Shown here: in pieces, positions 45,905 to 54,459 of the stretch
How the letters are laid out: each line of letters opens with the position of its first letter
How positions within the stretch are numbered: the stretch's first letter is position 1
Assembly (NCBI RefSeq): GCF_034119845.1
Contig: NZ_CP139420.1
Span: forward strand, 1,342,001-1,406,000
Source of the DNA: Flavobacterium sp. NG2
GTDB taxonomy: Bacteria; Bacteroidota; Bacteroidia; Flavobacteriales; Flavobacteriaceae
Direction of reading: 5' to 3'
DNA: 64,000 nt
Program-made: the position numbers and the translations under genes
The notes under the pieces: generated by a model
The model's input: only the letters and a program-made list of their open reading frames with translations
Databases searched by the model: none
Told to the model about the DNA's origin: nothing

Positions 45905-45937
45905 CAAATGTACAAAGATATCTGTAATGCTAAGCAA
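45905..45937 (-). promoter_or_regulatory. Promoter of the methyltransferase gene
   Basis: The minus-strand -7 box TACATTTG (45905-45912) is an exact TAnnTTTG match. A TTG (45935-45937) lies 22 nt upstream, within the accepted 17-23 range. Confidence 0.5.
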
Positions 45938-45990
45938 GTTTATGGTGAATAGAAAGGAATAGATGGCGAAATATTTTTTATGCAAATATC

Positions 45991-46140
45991 CCTAGCCCAG
46001 ATAGAAACGAAAAGCCCACGACACTAAAAAGGTAGTTTTTATTGCCTCATAAAAGCGACTGAAAGAAGCTCTTTATGGGGTTTATAAAAACACCTTTTTA
46101 GGGTGTGGACTTGTAGTGGATAGCTGGAAATAGCTTCTAA
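45991..46140 (+). ncRNA. Structured intergenic element, resembles the Flavobacteria-type repeat/Flavo-1-like RNA
   Basis: The segment begins CCTAGCCCAGATAGAAACG and ends GGATAGCTGGAAATAGCTTC. I recognise these paired ends from recurrent elements in Flavobacterium intergenic regions. Inside is a long imperfect hairpin: 46016-46041 pairs with 46083-46108 around GACACTAAAAAGG / CCTTTTTAGGGTG, with an inner stem CTCATAAAAGC / GCTCTTTATGGGG. The right end overlaps the stop codon of the minus-strand KAS III-like gene. Whether it is an RNA or a mobile palindromic repeat is unknown. The Flavo-1 name is from memory and untested. Confidence 0.45.
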
Positions 46141-47195
46141 TATCGATATACAAAAGCATTGATGTTCATTCCTGCTCCTACAGAAGCAAAAATTACGACA
46201 TCACCTTTGTTGATTTCGTGGTCTTGAATTTGTCCATTTACTAATAAATCAAAAAGTGTTGGAACCGTTGCCACACTGCTGTTTCCTAATTCATGGATGC
46301 ACATAGGCATAATGTTTTCAGGAGTAGTTTTGTCGTAGAGTTTATAAAAACGATCTACGATAGCTTCGTCCATTTTTTCGTTAGCTTGGTGAATCAATAT
46401 TTTTTTGACATCATCAATGGCAACGCCGCTTTTATCAAGGCAGCTTTTCATGGCTAGAGGGACATTTGTAAGTGCAAATTCGTAAATTTTACGACCGTGC
46501 ATTTTGATGTATCTTGTGTCTGGATCTAAATCTGTATTATATGATTTTCCGAAAAACAAATAATTAGCTTCGTCTATTGCGTAGGTAGCGCTTTCGTATG
46601 AAAGTAAACCAGTTTCATTATCTGAGGCTTCTATGATTGTTGCTCCCGCACCATCTGAATAAATCATCGAATCTCTATCGTGGTCATCCACAACACGTGA
46701 TAACGTTTCAGAGCCTATTACAAGGCAACGTTTTGCCATTCCGGATTTGATAAAAGCATTGGCTTGTAATACACCTTCAATCCAGCCCGGACAACCAAAA
46801 AGCAAATCATAAGCCACGCATTTTGGGTTTTTGATTTGGAGTTTGTTTTTGACACGAGTCGCTAAGCTAGGTAGCATATCAGATTGAACAGTACCGTGTT
46901 TTACATCGCCAAAGTTGTGTGCAAAAATGATGTAATCAATCGTTTCAGCATCAATATTGGCGGTTGCAATAGCCTTTTGTGCAGCGAAAAAAGCCAAATC
47001 AGACGAAGTATATTCATCCTCGGCATAACGTCTTTTTTCGATTCCTGTAATTCCTTTAAACTTGTGTATAATTACATTGTTAGGATATTTGAAAGGGCTA
47101 CCATCTTCGTTTAGAAAAGTATGTTCGGAGAAGTCGGTATTGTGTATGTTGTTTTCAGGGATGTAACTACCTGAACCGGTTATTTTTATTTTCAT
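46137..47195 (-). CDS. Beta-ketoacyl-ACP synthase III-like protein
   Basis: This 352-aa thiolase-fold synthase has the KAS III triad: Cys135 in LLFGCPGW, His269 in LIHQAN and Asn in HELGNSS. It is longer than a housekeeping FabH and has an N-terminal variation (TFLNEDGSPFKYPNN). It may condense an activated acyl group in a dedicated lipid, pigment or signalling pathway rather than start fatty-acid synthesis. No partner biosynthetic genes are adjacent. The nearest same-strand neighbour is gcvP, separated by a terminator. Confidence 0.82.
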   Translation of the reverse strand: MKIKITGSGSYIPENNIHNTDFSEHTFLNEDGSPFKYPNNVIIHKFKGITGIEKRRYAEDEYTSSDLAFFAAQKAIATANIDAETIDYIIFAHNFGDVKHGTVQSDMLPSLATRVKNKLQIKNPKCVAYDLLFGCPGWIEGVLQANAFIKSGMAKRCLVIGSETLSRVVDDHDRDSMIYSDGAGATIIEASDNETGLLSYESATYAIDEANYLFFGKSYNTDLDPDTRYIKMHGRKIYEFALTNVPLAMKSCLDKSGVAIDDVKKILIHQANEKMDEAIVDRFYKLYDKTTPENIMPMCIHELGNSSVATVPTLFDLLVNGQIQDHEINKGDVVIFASVGAGMNINAFVYRY

Positions 47196-47376
47196 GTGGG
47201 ATTGCCAAAAAAGGTTAAGCTAATTTAAAGATAATAAAGGGATTCTATGAAAAAACAAAGAAGGTTTAGCGATAATTACGAATCTTAAATTGTTTTGATT
47301 GAAAGATCTCTTTTTATTGTTGAATTGGAGATGATTTCTTCGTTATACGAGATAAATCGCTGTTTATTACTAAAAT

Positions 47377-47413
47377 GCTAAAAACGCCCCGAAATCACGA
47401 GACGTTTTTTAGC
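47377..47413 (-). terminator. Terminator after gcvP
   Basis: Read on the minus strand, ACGTCTCG / CGGGGCGT forms an 8-bp stem with G-U pairs inside A/T flanks (GCTAAAAA / TTTTTAGC) and a T-run. The rest of the 47196-47427 gap shows no gene. Confidence 0.65.
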
Positions 47414-47427
47414 AACTTTATTTGTTA

Positions 47428-50277
47428 TTAGTGTTCCATATAAGCCTCGATTGGCGCGCAAGAACATACTAAATTTCTATCTCCAAAAGCATCATCAGCT
47501 CTACGAACACTCGGCCAGAATTTGTTTTCGGCAATGTACTCTAATGGGAAAGCAGCTTGCTCTCTAGAATACGGGAAATTCCAAGTTTCGGCAGTTAGCA
47601 TCGCTAATGTATGCGGTGCATTTTTTAGAACGTTATTTTTGTCTTCAATTGTAGCAGCTTCAATTTCTTTACGAATGGAAATCATCGCATCACAAAAACG
47701 ATCTAATTCGTCTAAGTTTTCACTTTCTGTAGGTTCAATCATTAAAGTTCCAGCAACTGGGAAAGAAACCGTAGGAGCGTGGAAACCGTAATCCATTAAA
47801 CGTTTAGCGATGTCAGTTACTTCAATTCCTTTTTGTTTGAAAGGGCGACATTCTAAAATCATTTCGTGAGCCGCACGCCCCATTTCTCCAGAATATAAAG
47901 TATCGTAATGACCGCTTAATTTTTCTTTAATGTAATTCGCATTCAAAATAGCATGTTCTGTAGAGGATTTCAACCCTTCAGCACCTAACATTTTGATGTA
48001 TCCATACGAAATCAAACAAACTAAAGCAGAACCCCATGGCGCTGCAGAAATTGCTGTAATAGCATTTGAACCACCTGTTGGAATAATAGGATTGTTTGGT
48101 AAAAATGGCGCTAATTGTGGCGCTACGCAAATCGGTCCTACACCTGGTCCACCACCACCATGAGGGATAGCAAATGTTTTGTGTAGGTTCAAGTGGCAAA
48201 CGTCAGCACCGATAGTTGCAGGATTTGTTAATCCTACTTGTGCATTCATGTTGGCACCATCCATATATACTTGACCACCGTTATCATGAACGATTTTAGT
48301 AATTTCTTTGATAGCACTTTCATAAACACCGTGTGTTGATGGATACGTAATCATTACACATGATAAATTGTCTTTGTGTAAAATCGCTTTTTCACGTAAA
48401 TCTTCTACGTCAATATTTCCGTTTTCTAGTGTTTTGGTAACAACGACTTTCATTCCTGCCATAGCTGCTGATGCCGGATTGGTACCGTGAGCCGATGATG
48501 GTATCAAAGCAATATTTCTGTGGTGATCTCCTCTCGATTGGTGGTAGGCTTGAATCACCATCAATCCTGCATATTCCCCTTGCGCACCTGAGTTAGGTTG
48601 CAAAGTAGTTGCTGCAAAACCAGTAATTTCATTTAAGTACTCTTCTAGTTTAGATAGCATTTCTTGGTATCCTTGCGCTTGGTTTAACGGAGCAAACGGG
48701 TGAATACTGTTCCAACTTGGAGCACTTAATGGCAACATTTCGGCAGCAGCATTCAATTTCATCGTACAAGAACCTAACGAAATCATGGAGTGATTTAATG
48801 CTAAATCTTTACGCTCTAACATTTTGATGTAACGCATCAAAGCGGTTTCAGAGTGGTATTTATTAAATACTTCGTGTTGTAAGAAGCTTGAAGTTCTTAT
48901 TAAACTTTCTGGGAAATGAAGTGTTTCTGACAATTCACTGATGGTGATGGTTGCTAATTCTTTTGCTGCAGCAAAAATAGAAACCACTTTGTTCAAATCT
49001 CCAAAACCGATGGTTTCATTCAACGAAATAGAAACGGTATTTTCGGTTGGATAAAAGAAATTTACCTCATTTGCTTCGGCAATTTCACGTATTTTTTTAG
49101 CATCCGCTTTAATAACAATCGTATCAAAGAAAGCCGTATTGGTTTGCTCATAACCTAATTTTGCCAAGGTATTTGCCAATGTCACGGCTGATGCGTGAAC
49201 TTTGGTAGCAATATATTTCAATCCTCTAGGTCCGTGATAAACAGCATACATACTCGCCATAACCGACAATAAAACCTGTGCTGTACAGATGTTTGAAGTC
49301 GCTTTATCGCGCTTGATGTGTTGTTCGCGTGTTTGCAATGCCATACGTAGCGCACGATTTCCGTCAGTATCTACGGTTACACCGATGATTCTTCCTGGCA
49401 TACTACGTTTATATTCTTCTTTGGTAGCAAAATAAGCAGCATGAGGACCACCATAACCTAACGGGATTCCGAAACGTTGTGTTGTTCCCAAAACTACTGC
49501 AGCTCCCATTTCTCCTGGAGGTTTTAATTTAGCCAAACTCAAAATATCAGCTGCAACTGCTACTTTGATATCGTTTTCAGCTGCTTTAGCAATGAAATCG
49601 GTGTAGTCGTTTACTTGTCCAAATTTCCCTGGGTATTGTAAAATAGCTCCGAAAAATTCTTCCGAGAAATCAAATTCTTCGTGATTTCCTACTACTAATT
49701 CTACGCCAATTGGAGTAGAACGTGTTTGTAAAACAGATAAGGTTTGTGGTAAAATCTCTTCAGACACAAAGAATTTGCACACATTTGCTTTCTTTTGTTC
49801 GCGAGTTCTAACATCTAATAACAATGCCATAGCCTCCGCTGCTGCTGTTCCTTCATCAAGAAGGGATGCATTAGCAATTTCCATTCCTGATAATTCGATA
49901 ACCGTAGTTTGGAAATTCAAGATAGCTTCTAGACGACCTTGAGCAATTTCTGCTTGGTAAGGTGTGTATGCTGTGTACCATCCTGGGCTTTCAAAAACAT
50001 TTCTTTGGATTACGGCAGGAACAATCGCTTGGTTGTATCCTAAACCGATATAGGTTTTGAACATTTTGTTCTTGCTTCCTAACAACGTAATATGTTTTAA
50101 ATATTCATATTCCGTCATGGCTGGATCCAAATTTAAAGGTGCTTTTAGACGAATATCATCTGGAAGTGTCTCGTAAATAAGTTGATCAATTGACTCAACT
50201 CCGATTGTTTTCAACATCTGTTGTAGGTCTGATTCCTCAGGACCTATGTGTCTTAAAGCAAAAGCATCTGTTTTCAT
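47428..50277 (-). CDS. gcvP: Glycine dehydrogenase (decarboxylating), glycine cleavage P-protein
   Basis: GcvP is the pyridoxal-phosphate enzyme that decarboxylates glycine and passes the aminomethyl group to the lipoyl H-protein. The start was set at the ATG at 50277 (949 aa, the usual size), giving MKTDAFALRHIGP, the normal beginning. The longer frame adds 22 unmatched residues. The PLP lysine lies in DVCHLNLHKTFAIPHGGGGPG. The first half carries the second, non-catalytic domain (GYGGPHAAYFATKEEYKRSMPGRIIG). It is divergent from the UbiA-like gene. No glycine riboswitch is visible upstream, and the H and T genes are not nearby. Confidence 0.96.
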   Translation of the reverse strand: MKTDAFALRHIGPEESDLQQMLKTIGVESIDQLIYETLPDDIRLKAPLNLDPAMTEYEYLKHITLLGSKNKMFKTYIGLGYNQAIVPAVIQRNVFESPGWYTAYTPYQAEIAQGRLEAILNFQTTVIELSGMEIANASLLDEGTAAAEAMALLLDVRTREQKKANVCKFFVSEEILPQTLSVLQTRSTPIGVELVVGNHEEFDFSEEFFGAILQYPGKFGQVNDYTDFIAKAAENDIKVAVAADILSLAKLKPPGEMGAAVVLGTTQRFGIPLGYGGPHAAYFATKEEYKRSMPGRIIGVTVDTDGNRALRMALQTREQHIKRDKATSNICTAQVLLSVMASMYAVYHGPRGLKYIATKVHASAVTLANTLAKLGYEQTNTAFFDTIVIKADAKKIREIAEANEVNFFYPTENTVSISLNETIGFGDLNKVVSIFAAAKELATITISELSETLHFPESLIRTSSFLQHEVFNKYHSETALMRYIKMLERKDLALNHSMISLGSCTMKLNAAAEMLPLSAPSWNSIHPFAPLNQAQGYQEMLSKLEEYLNEITGFAATTLQPNSGAQGEYAGLMVIQAYHQSRGDHHRNIALIPSSAHGTNPASAAMAGMKVVVTKTLENGNIDVEDLREKAILHKDNLSCVMITYPSTHGVYESAIKEITKIVHDNGGQVYMDGANMNAQVGLTNPATIGADVCHLNLHKTFAIPHGGGGPGVGPICVAPQLAPFLPNNPIIPTGGSNAITAISAAPWGSALVCLISYGYIKMLGAEGLKSSTEHAILNANYIKEKLSGHYDTLYSGEMGRAAHEMILECRPFKQKGIEVTDIAKRLMDYGFHAPTVSFPVAGTLMIEPTESENLDELDRFCDAMISIRKEIEAATIEDKNNVLKNAPHTLAMLTAETWNFPYSREQAAFPLEYIAENKFWPSVRRADDAFGDRNLVCSCAPIEAYMEH

Positions 50278-50503
50278 TTGTAGATAATATCTGTTTTTTT
50301 GTAAAATGGAATTCACATAAATCATTATTTGTTTCTGTGACAAATATTAGTTCATGCTTATTTCATTTAAATGTAAAAAAGGTTGTTTTTTTCGTGGTGC
50401 AAAAATAAACATAATTCCGTTTTAAAGTGCTGTTTTTTAAGATTCATTTTATTTGTTTATTAGATTGCGAAAAAAAATCTATTCAAATGCTTAATTTTGC
50501 TAG

Positions 50504-51316
50504 ATGATTCGTTTTCAAACCTTTCTCGATTTTTACATTAAGAGCAGTATTCATGTGGCCTTGTCTGTGTATGCTTTAGTGAGAATGACTCATTTTATGT
50601 TTCAAATTCCTTATGATGAACCTATGGCACTTTTTGCTTTTTTCGGTACTGTTGTAGGGTATAACTTTGTAAAATATGATGCATTGGCTCGAGCCAAAAA
50701 GAATATGATGCGTAAAGAGTTGAAAATCATCGCTATTTTCAGCTTTTTTTCGTTCATGGCTGTCGGTTTTTATTTTTTTAAATTGGAGTTAGTAACTCAA
50801 CTTGTGGCGGTTGGAGTTTTGATTATGACTTTGTTATATACACTTCCTTTTTTCCCGAACCAAAAAAATGCCCGAAACTGGGCTGGTGTCAAAATTTATA
50901 TTGTTGCTTTATGTTGGGTGGGTGTAACTTTGCTATTGCCCTTGGTGAATGCACATCAGGATTTAGGGCTTGATTTTTTTATCAAATGTATTCAACGGTT
51001 TGTATTAGTCTTTAACTTGATTTTGGTTTTCGAAATCATCGATTTAACCAATGACGACCCGCACCTCAAAACCGTTCCGCAGCAAATAGGAGTGAAGCAA
51101 ACTAAAATACTAGGTTTGTTATTGTTGCTGCCGTTTTATTTTTTAGAGTTTTTAAAAACTAATTTTATCCAAAAGCAGTTAGTCGTCAATTTGATATTAG
51201 TTGTTTTGCTGGCTTTATTTTTGGTTTTCGCCAATGAAAAGCGCTCTAAGTATTATTCGTCCTTTTGGGTAGAAAGCATCCCGATTCTTTGGTGGTTGAT
51301 GGTAATTTTACTTTAA
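50504..51316 (+). CDS. UbiA-like polytopic membrane protein
   Basis: This 270-aa protein has about eight hydrophobic helices and a UbiA-prenyltransferase look. A first Asp-rich loop may be NFVKYDALARAKK and a second DLTNDDPHLKTVPQQIG, where the two Asp motifs of the family would lie. Both are degenerate, so it may be a diverged or non-prenylating member. A -7 box TAATTTTG (50492-50499) ends 4 nt before the ATG, so the transcript may be almost leaderless. The 226-nt gap to gcvP contains nothing else I recognise. Confidence 0.6.
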   Translation: MIRFQTFLDFYIKSSIHVALSVYALVRMTHFMFQIPYDEPMALFAFFGTVVGYNFVKYDALARAKKNMMRKELKIIAIFSFFSFMAVGFYFFKLELVTQLVAVGVLIMTLLYTLPFFPNQKNARNWAGVKIYIVALCWVGVTLLLPLVNAHQDLGLDFFIKCIQRFVLVFNLILVFEIIDLTNDDPHLKTVPQQIGVKQTKILGLLLLLPFYFLEFLKTNFIQKQLVVNLILVVLLALFLVFANEKRSKYYSSFWVESIPILWWLMVILL

Positions 51317-51328
51317 AAAACACTAATA

Positions 51329-51401
51329 TTGGTGAATATAATCACCAAATAACACCTTAAATTGGTGAATACGTTCACCAAATAATACCTTAAATTGGTG
51401 A
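51329..51401 (+). promoter_or_regulatory. Array of 33-bp-period palindromes, probable operator of the DUF4143 ATPase gene
   Basis: Two palindromes TTGGTGA-N6-TCACCAA lie at 51329-51348 and 51362-51381. A half-site TTGGTGA at 51395-51401 continues the array at exactly 33-bp spacing. The sequence between sites (ATAACACCTTAAA / ATAATACCTTAAA) is conserved too. The half-site overlaps the -33 element of the downstream promoter, the expected layout for repression. The binding protein is not identified. Confidence 0.6.
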
Positions 51402-51424
51402 ATAGAATGTTTTTTTGTACATTT
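51394..51424 (+). promoter_or_regulatory. Promoter of the DUF4143 ATPase gene
   Basis: ATTG (51394-51397), then 19 nt, then TACATTTG (51417-51424), an exact -7 match. The coding ATG at 51442 follows 17 nt later. Confidence 0.6.
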
Positions 51425-51441
51425 GTTTTAAAATTAAACAA

Positions 51442-52554
51442 ATGATACATAGGTTTTTAACTGAAAATATTGCAACACGACTCAATAAAGGGAAAGCAAT
51501 TGTACTTATAGGACCTCGTCAGGTAGGGAAAACTACAATGGTTCATGAGTTGTTAAAAGGGATTCCTTTTTTGTTTCTTGATGGAGATGATGCTGTTGTG
51601 GTTGAAACTTTGTCGAATGCGAATACCGAAACGTTAAAAAATATAATAGGTGACTATAAATATGTTTTTATTGATGAGGTACAACGCATACCCAATATTG
51701 GTTTGAAATTAAAAATCATTGTTGATCAAATCAAAGATGTTCAGGTGATTGTAAGTGGTTCCTCGGCTTTTGATATCAATCATGTGACACAAGAACCGCT
51801 TACAGGACGAAAGTTTGAATACCATTTGTATCCTATTTCGTGGAATGAATTTGAAAAAAATGTTGGTTATATAAAAGCGCAACAACAATTGGAAATTCGA
51901 TTGTTGTATGGGATGTATCCTGATGTGATTAATAATCTAGGAAATGAATATGAAATTCTTAAAAACGTAGTGTCGAGTTATTTGTATAAAGATATTTTGA
52001 GCTTGGCTGGGATTCGGAAATCCGAAGTTTTGGAGAAAATTTTACAGGCTTTAGCGTTTCAAATAGGAAGTGAGGTGAGTTATAATGAAATCGCCCAACT
52101 AGTAGGAGTGGATAAAAATACGGTTAGTAATTATATTGATTTACTCGAAAAAAGCTTTGTGATTTTTAGACTAAATAGTTTTACCAGAAACCACAGAAAC
52201 GAGATTAAGGCCAATAAAAAAATCTATTTTTACGATACTGGGGTTCGTAATATGTTGATTGGAAATTTTAATTTTTTAGAGTTCCGACAAGACAAAGGGG
52301 CACTTTGGGAGAATTTTTTGATTTCTGAAAGAATGAAATTATTAAGTTATGAAAATCGGAATGCCAAACCTTATTTTTGGCGAACTACCCAGCAACAAGA
52401 AGTGGATTATGTAGAGGTAGTTGCCGACGAAGTAAATGCTTTTGAAATCAAATGGAAAGCTAAGAAAGCAAAACTGCCCAAAGCGTTTTCAGATAATTAT
52501 TCAGGGAATTTTACTGTTGTTACAGCAGATAATTTTAGGGAGTTTTTGAAATAA
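51442..52554 (+). CDS. AAA-type ATPase with DUF4143 domain
   Basis: This 370-aa protein is one of the many-copy Bacteroidota/archaeal ATPases of unknown cellular role. The ATG at 51442 was chosen over an upstream TTG that falls next to the -7 box. Walker A is GPRQVGKT (residues 24-31), Walker B is YVFIDEVQR and the sensor is IVSGSSAFDI. A winged-helix-like segment (YNEIAQLVGVDKNTVSNYIDLLE) precedes the DUF4143 nuclease-like part (FLISERM ... YFWRTTQQQEVDYVE ... FEIKWK). The E-V-D-Y and E-I-K pattern resembles PD-(D/E)XK folds. A palindrome array precedes it. Such genes often travel between genomes. Confidence 0.85.
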   Translation: MIHRFLTENIATRLNKGKAIVLIGPRQVGKTTMVHELLKGIPFLFLDGDDAVVVETLSNANTETLKNIIGDYKYVFIDEVQRIPNIGLKLKIIVDQIKDVQVIVSGSSAFDINHVTQEPLTGRKFEYHLYPISWNEFEKNVGYIKAQQQLEIRLLYGMYPDVINNLGNEYEILKNVVSSYLYKDILSLAGIRKSEVLEKILQALAFQIGSEVSYNEIAQLVGVDKNTVSNYIDLLEKSFVIFRLNSFTRNHRNEIKANKKIYFYDTGVRNMLIGNFNFLEFRQDKGALWENFLISERMKLLSYENRNAKPYFWRTTQQQEVDYVEVVADEVNAFEIKWKAKKAKLPKAFSDNYSGNFTVVTADNFREFLK

Positions 52555-52580
52555 AAAAACCGAAGCATTTCTACTTCGGT
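52552..52580 (-). terminator. Terminator of the lectin/PorP/OmpA operon
   Basis: ACCGAAG / CTTCGGT (52559-52565 with 52574-52580) ends on the minus strand in a run of seven T. It almost repeats the hairpin at 57550-57575. Confidence 0.8.
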
Positions 52581-52608
52581 ACTTTAAAATCTATTTGTAA
52601 ATTTTCTG

Positions 52609-54444
52609 TTAATTTGTAAAAAGTTCAATAACGCATTTTCTTTCTTTTGCACTTGCTTTCTTGCATTCGTCCGTGTTTCCACAGTTGATTACCGCCATAG
52701 AGTTTCCATGAGCGACATATTCGATTTTTTCTGCTGGAATTCCTTTTGAAGTTAAATATTTTTTTACGGCAAGAGCTCTTTCCTTAGACAGTTTCAAATT
52801 GTATTGAGAAGTTCCAATAGCATCCGTATAGGCTTCAATTCGTACATTCATATCTGGATTTGCTTTGATTGTTGCAACTGAAGCATCTAAACTTGTTTTA
52901 TAAGAGTTAGTGATTTTAGATTGATCAAAATCAAAGTAAATAGGGTCAAATACAGGTTTTTTAGGTACGTCCTTAACTAAAGCAATTTCTTTTTTTAAAC
53001 CTGCTTCTGGAGCCAAAAACGTGCTGCTGTTTTCTTTATATTGTTCTTTGTTAACAACAATTGTATAGGTAACACCTGGTTTGATTTGGAAAGAATATTT
53101 ACCATCATTACCAACAGTAATTTCTTTTGAAACGTCAAAACTACTATCTGTTAAGTTAATTGATGCTCCTGACACAGGATTGTTTGTGCTTGAATCAACT
53201 ATAGTACCACTAATAAATGATTTTGTTATTGTATTACTAAAACGGTATATGTTATCAACCAATGAACCTTCTCTGTTTGAAGCAAAATAACCTAAGGTTT
53301 TTGTTCCATTTATAATAAAAGAAAAATCATCTGCACTACTATTAATTACATCACCTAAATTTTGTGGTGTTTCAAAAGTGCCGTTTGTTGATTTGCTTTT
53401 AAAAATGTCTAGACCTCCTAATCCTAAAAGTCCTTCTGAAGCAAAATATAAGGTGTTGTCATCACTAATAAAAGGGAATTGTTCCGCTTTATTTGTATTT
53501 ATTATTGTACCTAAATTACTAGGTTTTCCATAAGTTCCATCTGCATTAATTGAAACAACATAAATGTCAGTACTGCCTAATGTTCCTGGCATATCAGAAG
53601 CAAAATACAATTGTTTTCCATCTGCACTTAAAGACGGATGAGCAATTGAATAATTATCACCGTTAAATGGTAATTCGGTTATGTTTCCCCAAATCCCATT
53701 GGTAAGTGTCGCTTTGTAAACTTTCAGTTGAGTTATTTTATTCTCATCCTTTATTCTTTTACCATTATCATTATTGTTTCTAGTAAAATAAACTGTTTTG
53801 CCATCTTTACTAAAAGTTGCATTTGACTCATGAATATCAGAGTTTAGGCTTTTTGAAAATGCTTTTGCCGATTGAATGTCTCCATTTTGTTCTATAGCAC
53901 CTACATAAAGATCTAAATAAGGTTGGTTGTTCCATTTGTAAATTTTTCCATTTCCACGTGAAGAAGCAAAAACAAGACTATCTCCATAAAAACTTGGTGC
54001 AAAATCAGAAGTTGTAGAATTTGTGGTTATTTTTTCTATTTTTGAGCTAGTTATACTGTTGTTTTTTAGGTTTTTGAAGTATTCATTAGTATTTACTTTT
54101 TTACCTGTAGCTTTTTGAAAATAGATGTCAGCAGTAGTATAATCGCCAGTACTTCTTAGGGTTTGGTTGTATTTGTATAAATAATCAATGCTTACATTTT
54201 TCTCGTATTTTTTTACCAAGATACCATACCATTTTTTTGCTTCAGGCATATCCTTGGTATTATAATATGCATCTCCCAATTTTTCTAAAACTTCCTGAGA
54301 TTTAGACTCTATTTTCAAAAGTTCGGTAATCGCTTTTGAATAGTCTTTCTGATTTAATAGATTATCAATTTTTTTTAAGCTTTGTGCTCTTGTTGAAGTA
54401 GTAAATGCTACAAGAGTCAAAAATATAGTTACAATTTTTTTCAT
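52609..54444 (-). CDS. OmpA-family outer-membrane protein with TPR and propeller domains
   Basis: The protein has 611 aa. A signal peptide (about residues 1-20) leads into TPR-like helices (about 25-115, YSKAITELLKIE and DAYYNTKDMPEAKKWYG). A PD40/WD40-like propeller follows (about 145-400, SLSADGKQLYFASDMPG). A carboxypeptidase-regulatory Ig domain (about 408-480, ISGTIVDSSTNNPVSGAS) precedes the C-terminal OmpA peptidoglycan-binding domain (about 500-605, NVRIEAYTDAIG and LSKERALAVKKYL). This architecture recurs next to PorP/SprF genes and is thought to anchor or support T9SS cargo at the cell envelope. It is the third gene of the operon, 15 nt after the PorP/SprF gene. Confidence 0.88.
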   Translation of the reverse strand: MKKIVTIFLTLVAFTTSTRAQSLKKIDNLLNQKDYSKAITELLKIESKSQEVLEKLGDAYYNTKDMPEAKKWYGILVKKYEKNVSIDYLYKYNQTLRSTGDYTTADIYFQKATGKKVNTNEYFKNLKNNSITSSKIEKITTNSTTSDFAPSFYGDSLVFASSRGNGKIYKWNNQPYLDLYVGAIEQNGDIQSAKAFSKSLNSDIHESNATFSKDGKTVYFTRNNNDNGKRIKDENKITQLKVYKATLTNGIWGNITELPFNGDNYSIAHPSLSADGKQLYFASDMPGTLGSTDIYVVSINADGTYGKPSNLGTIINTNKAEQFPFISDDNTLYFASEGLLGLGGLDIFKSKSTNGTFETPQNLGDVINSSADDFSFIINGTKTLGYFASNREGSLVDNIYRFSNTITKSFISGTIVDSSTNNPVSGASINLTDSSFDVSKEITVGNDGKYSFQIKPGVTYTIVVNKEQYKENSSTFLAPEAGLKKEIALVKDVPKKPVFDPIYFDFDQSKITNSYKTSLDASVATIKANPDMNVRIEAYTDAIGTSQYNLKLSKERALAVKKYLTSKGIPAEKIEYVAHGNSMAVINCGNTDECKKASAKERKCVIELFTN

Positions 54445-54459
54445 TGTTATGTGTTTTTA

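Noticed and set aside
50278..50503. Glycine riboswitch upstream of gcvP
   Set aside because: No tandem aptamer-like conserved core is visible on the minus strand in this short leader.
51329..51401. CRISPR array
   Set aside because: Only 2.3 units, each unit is itself palindromic, and the sequence between palindromes is conserved rather than unique. No cas genes are present.
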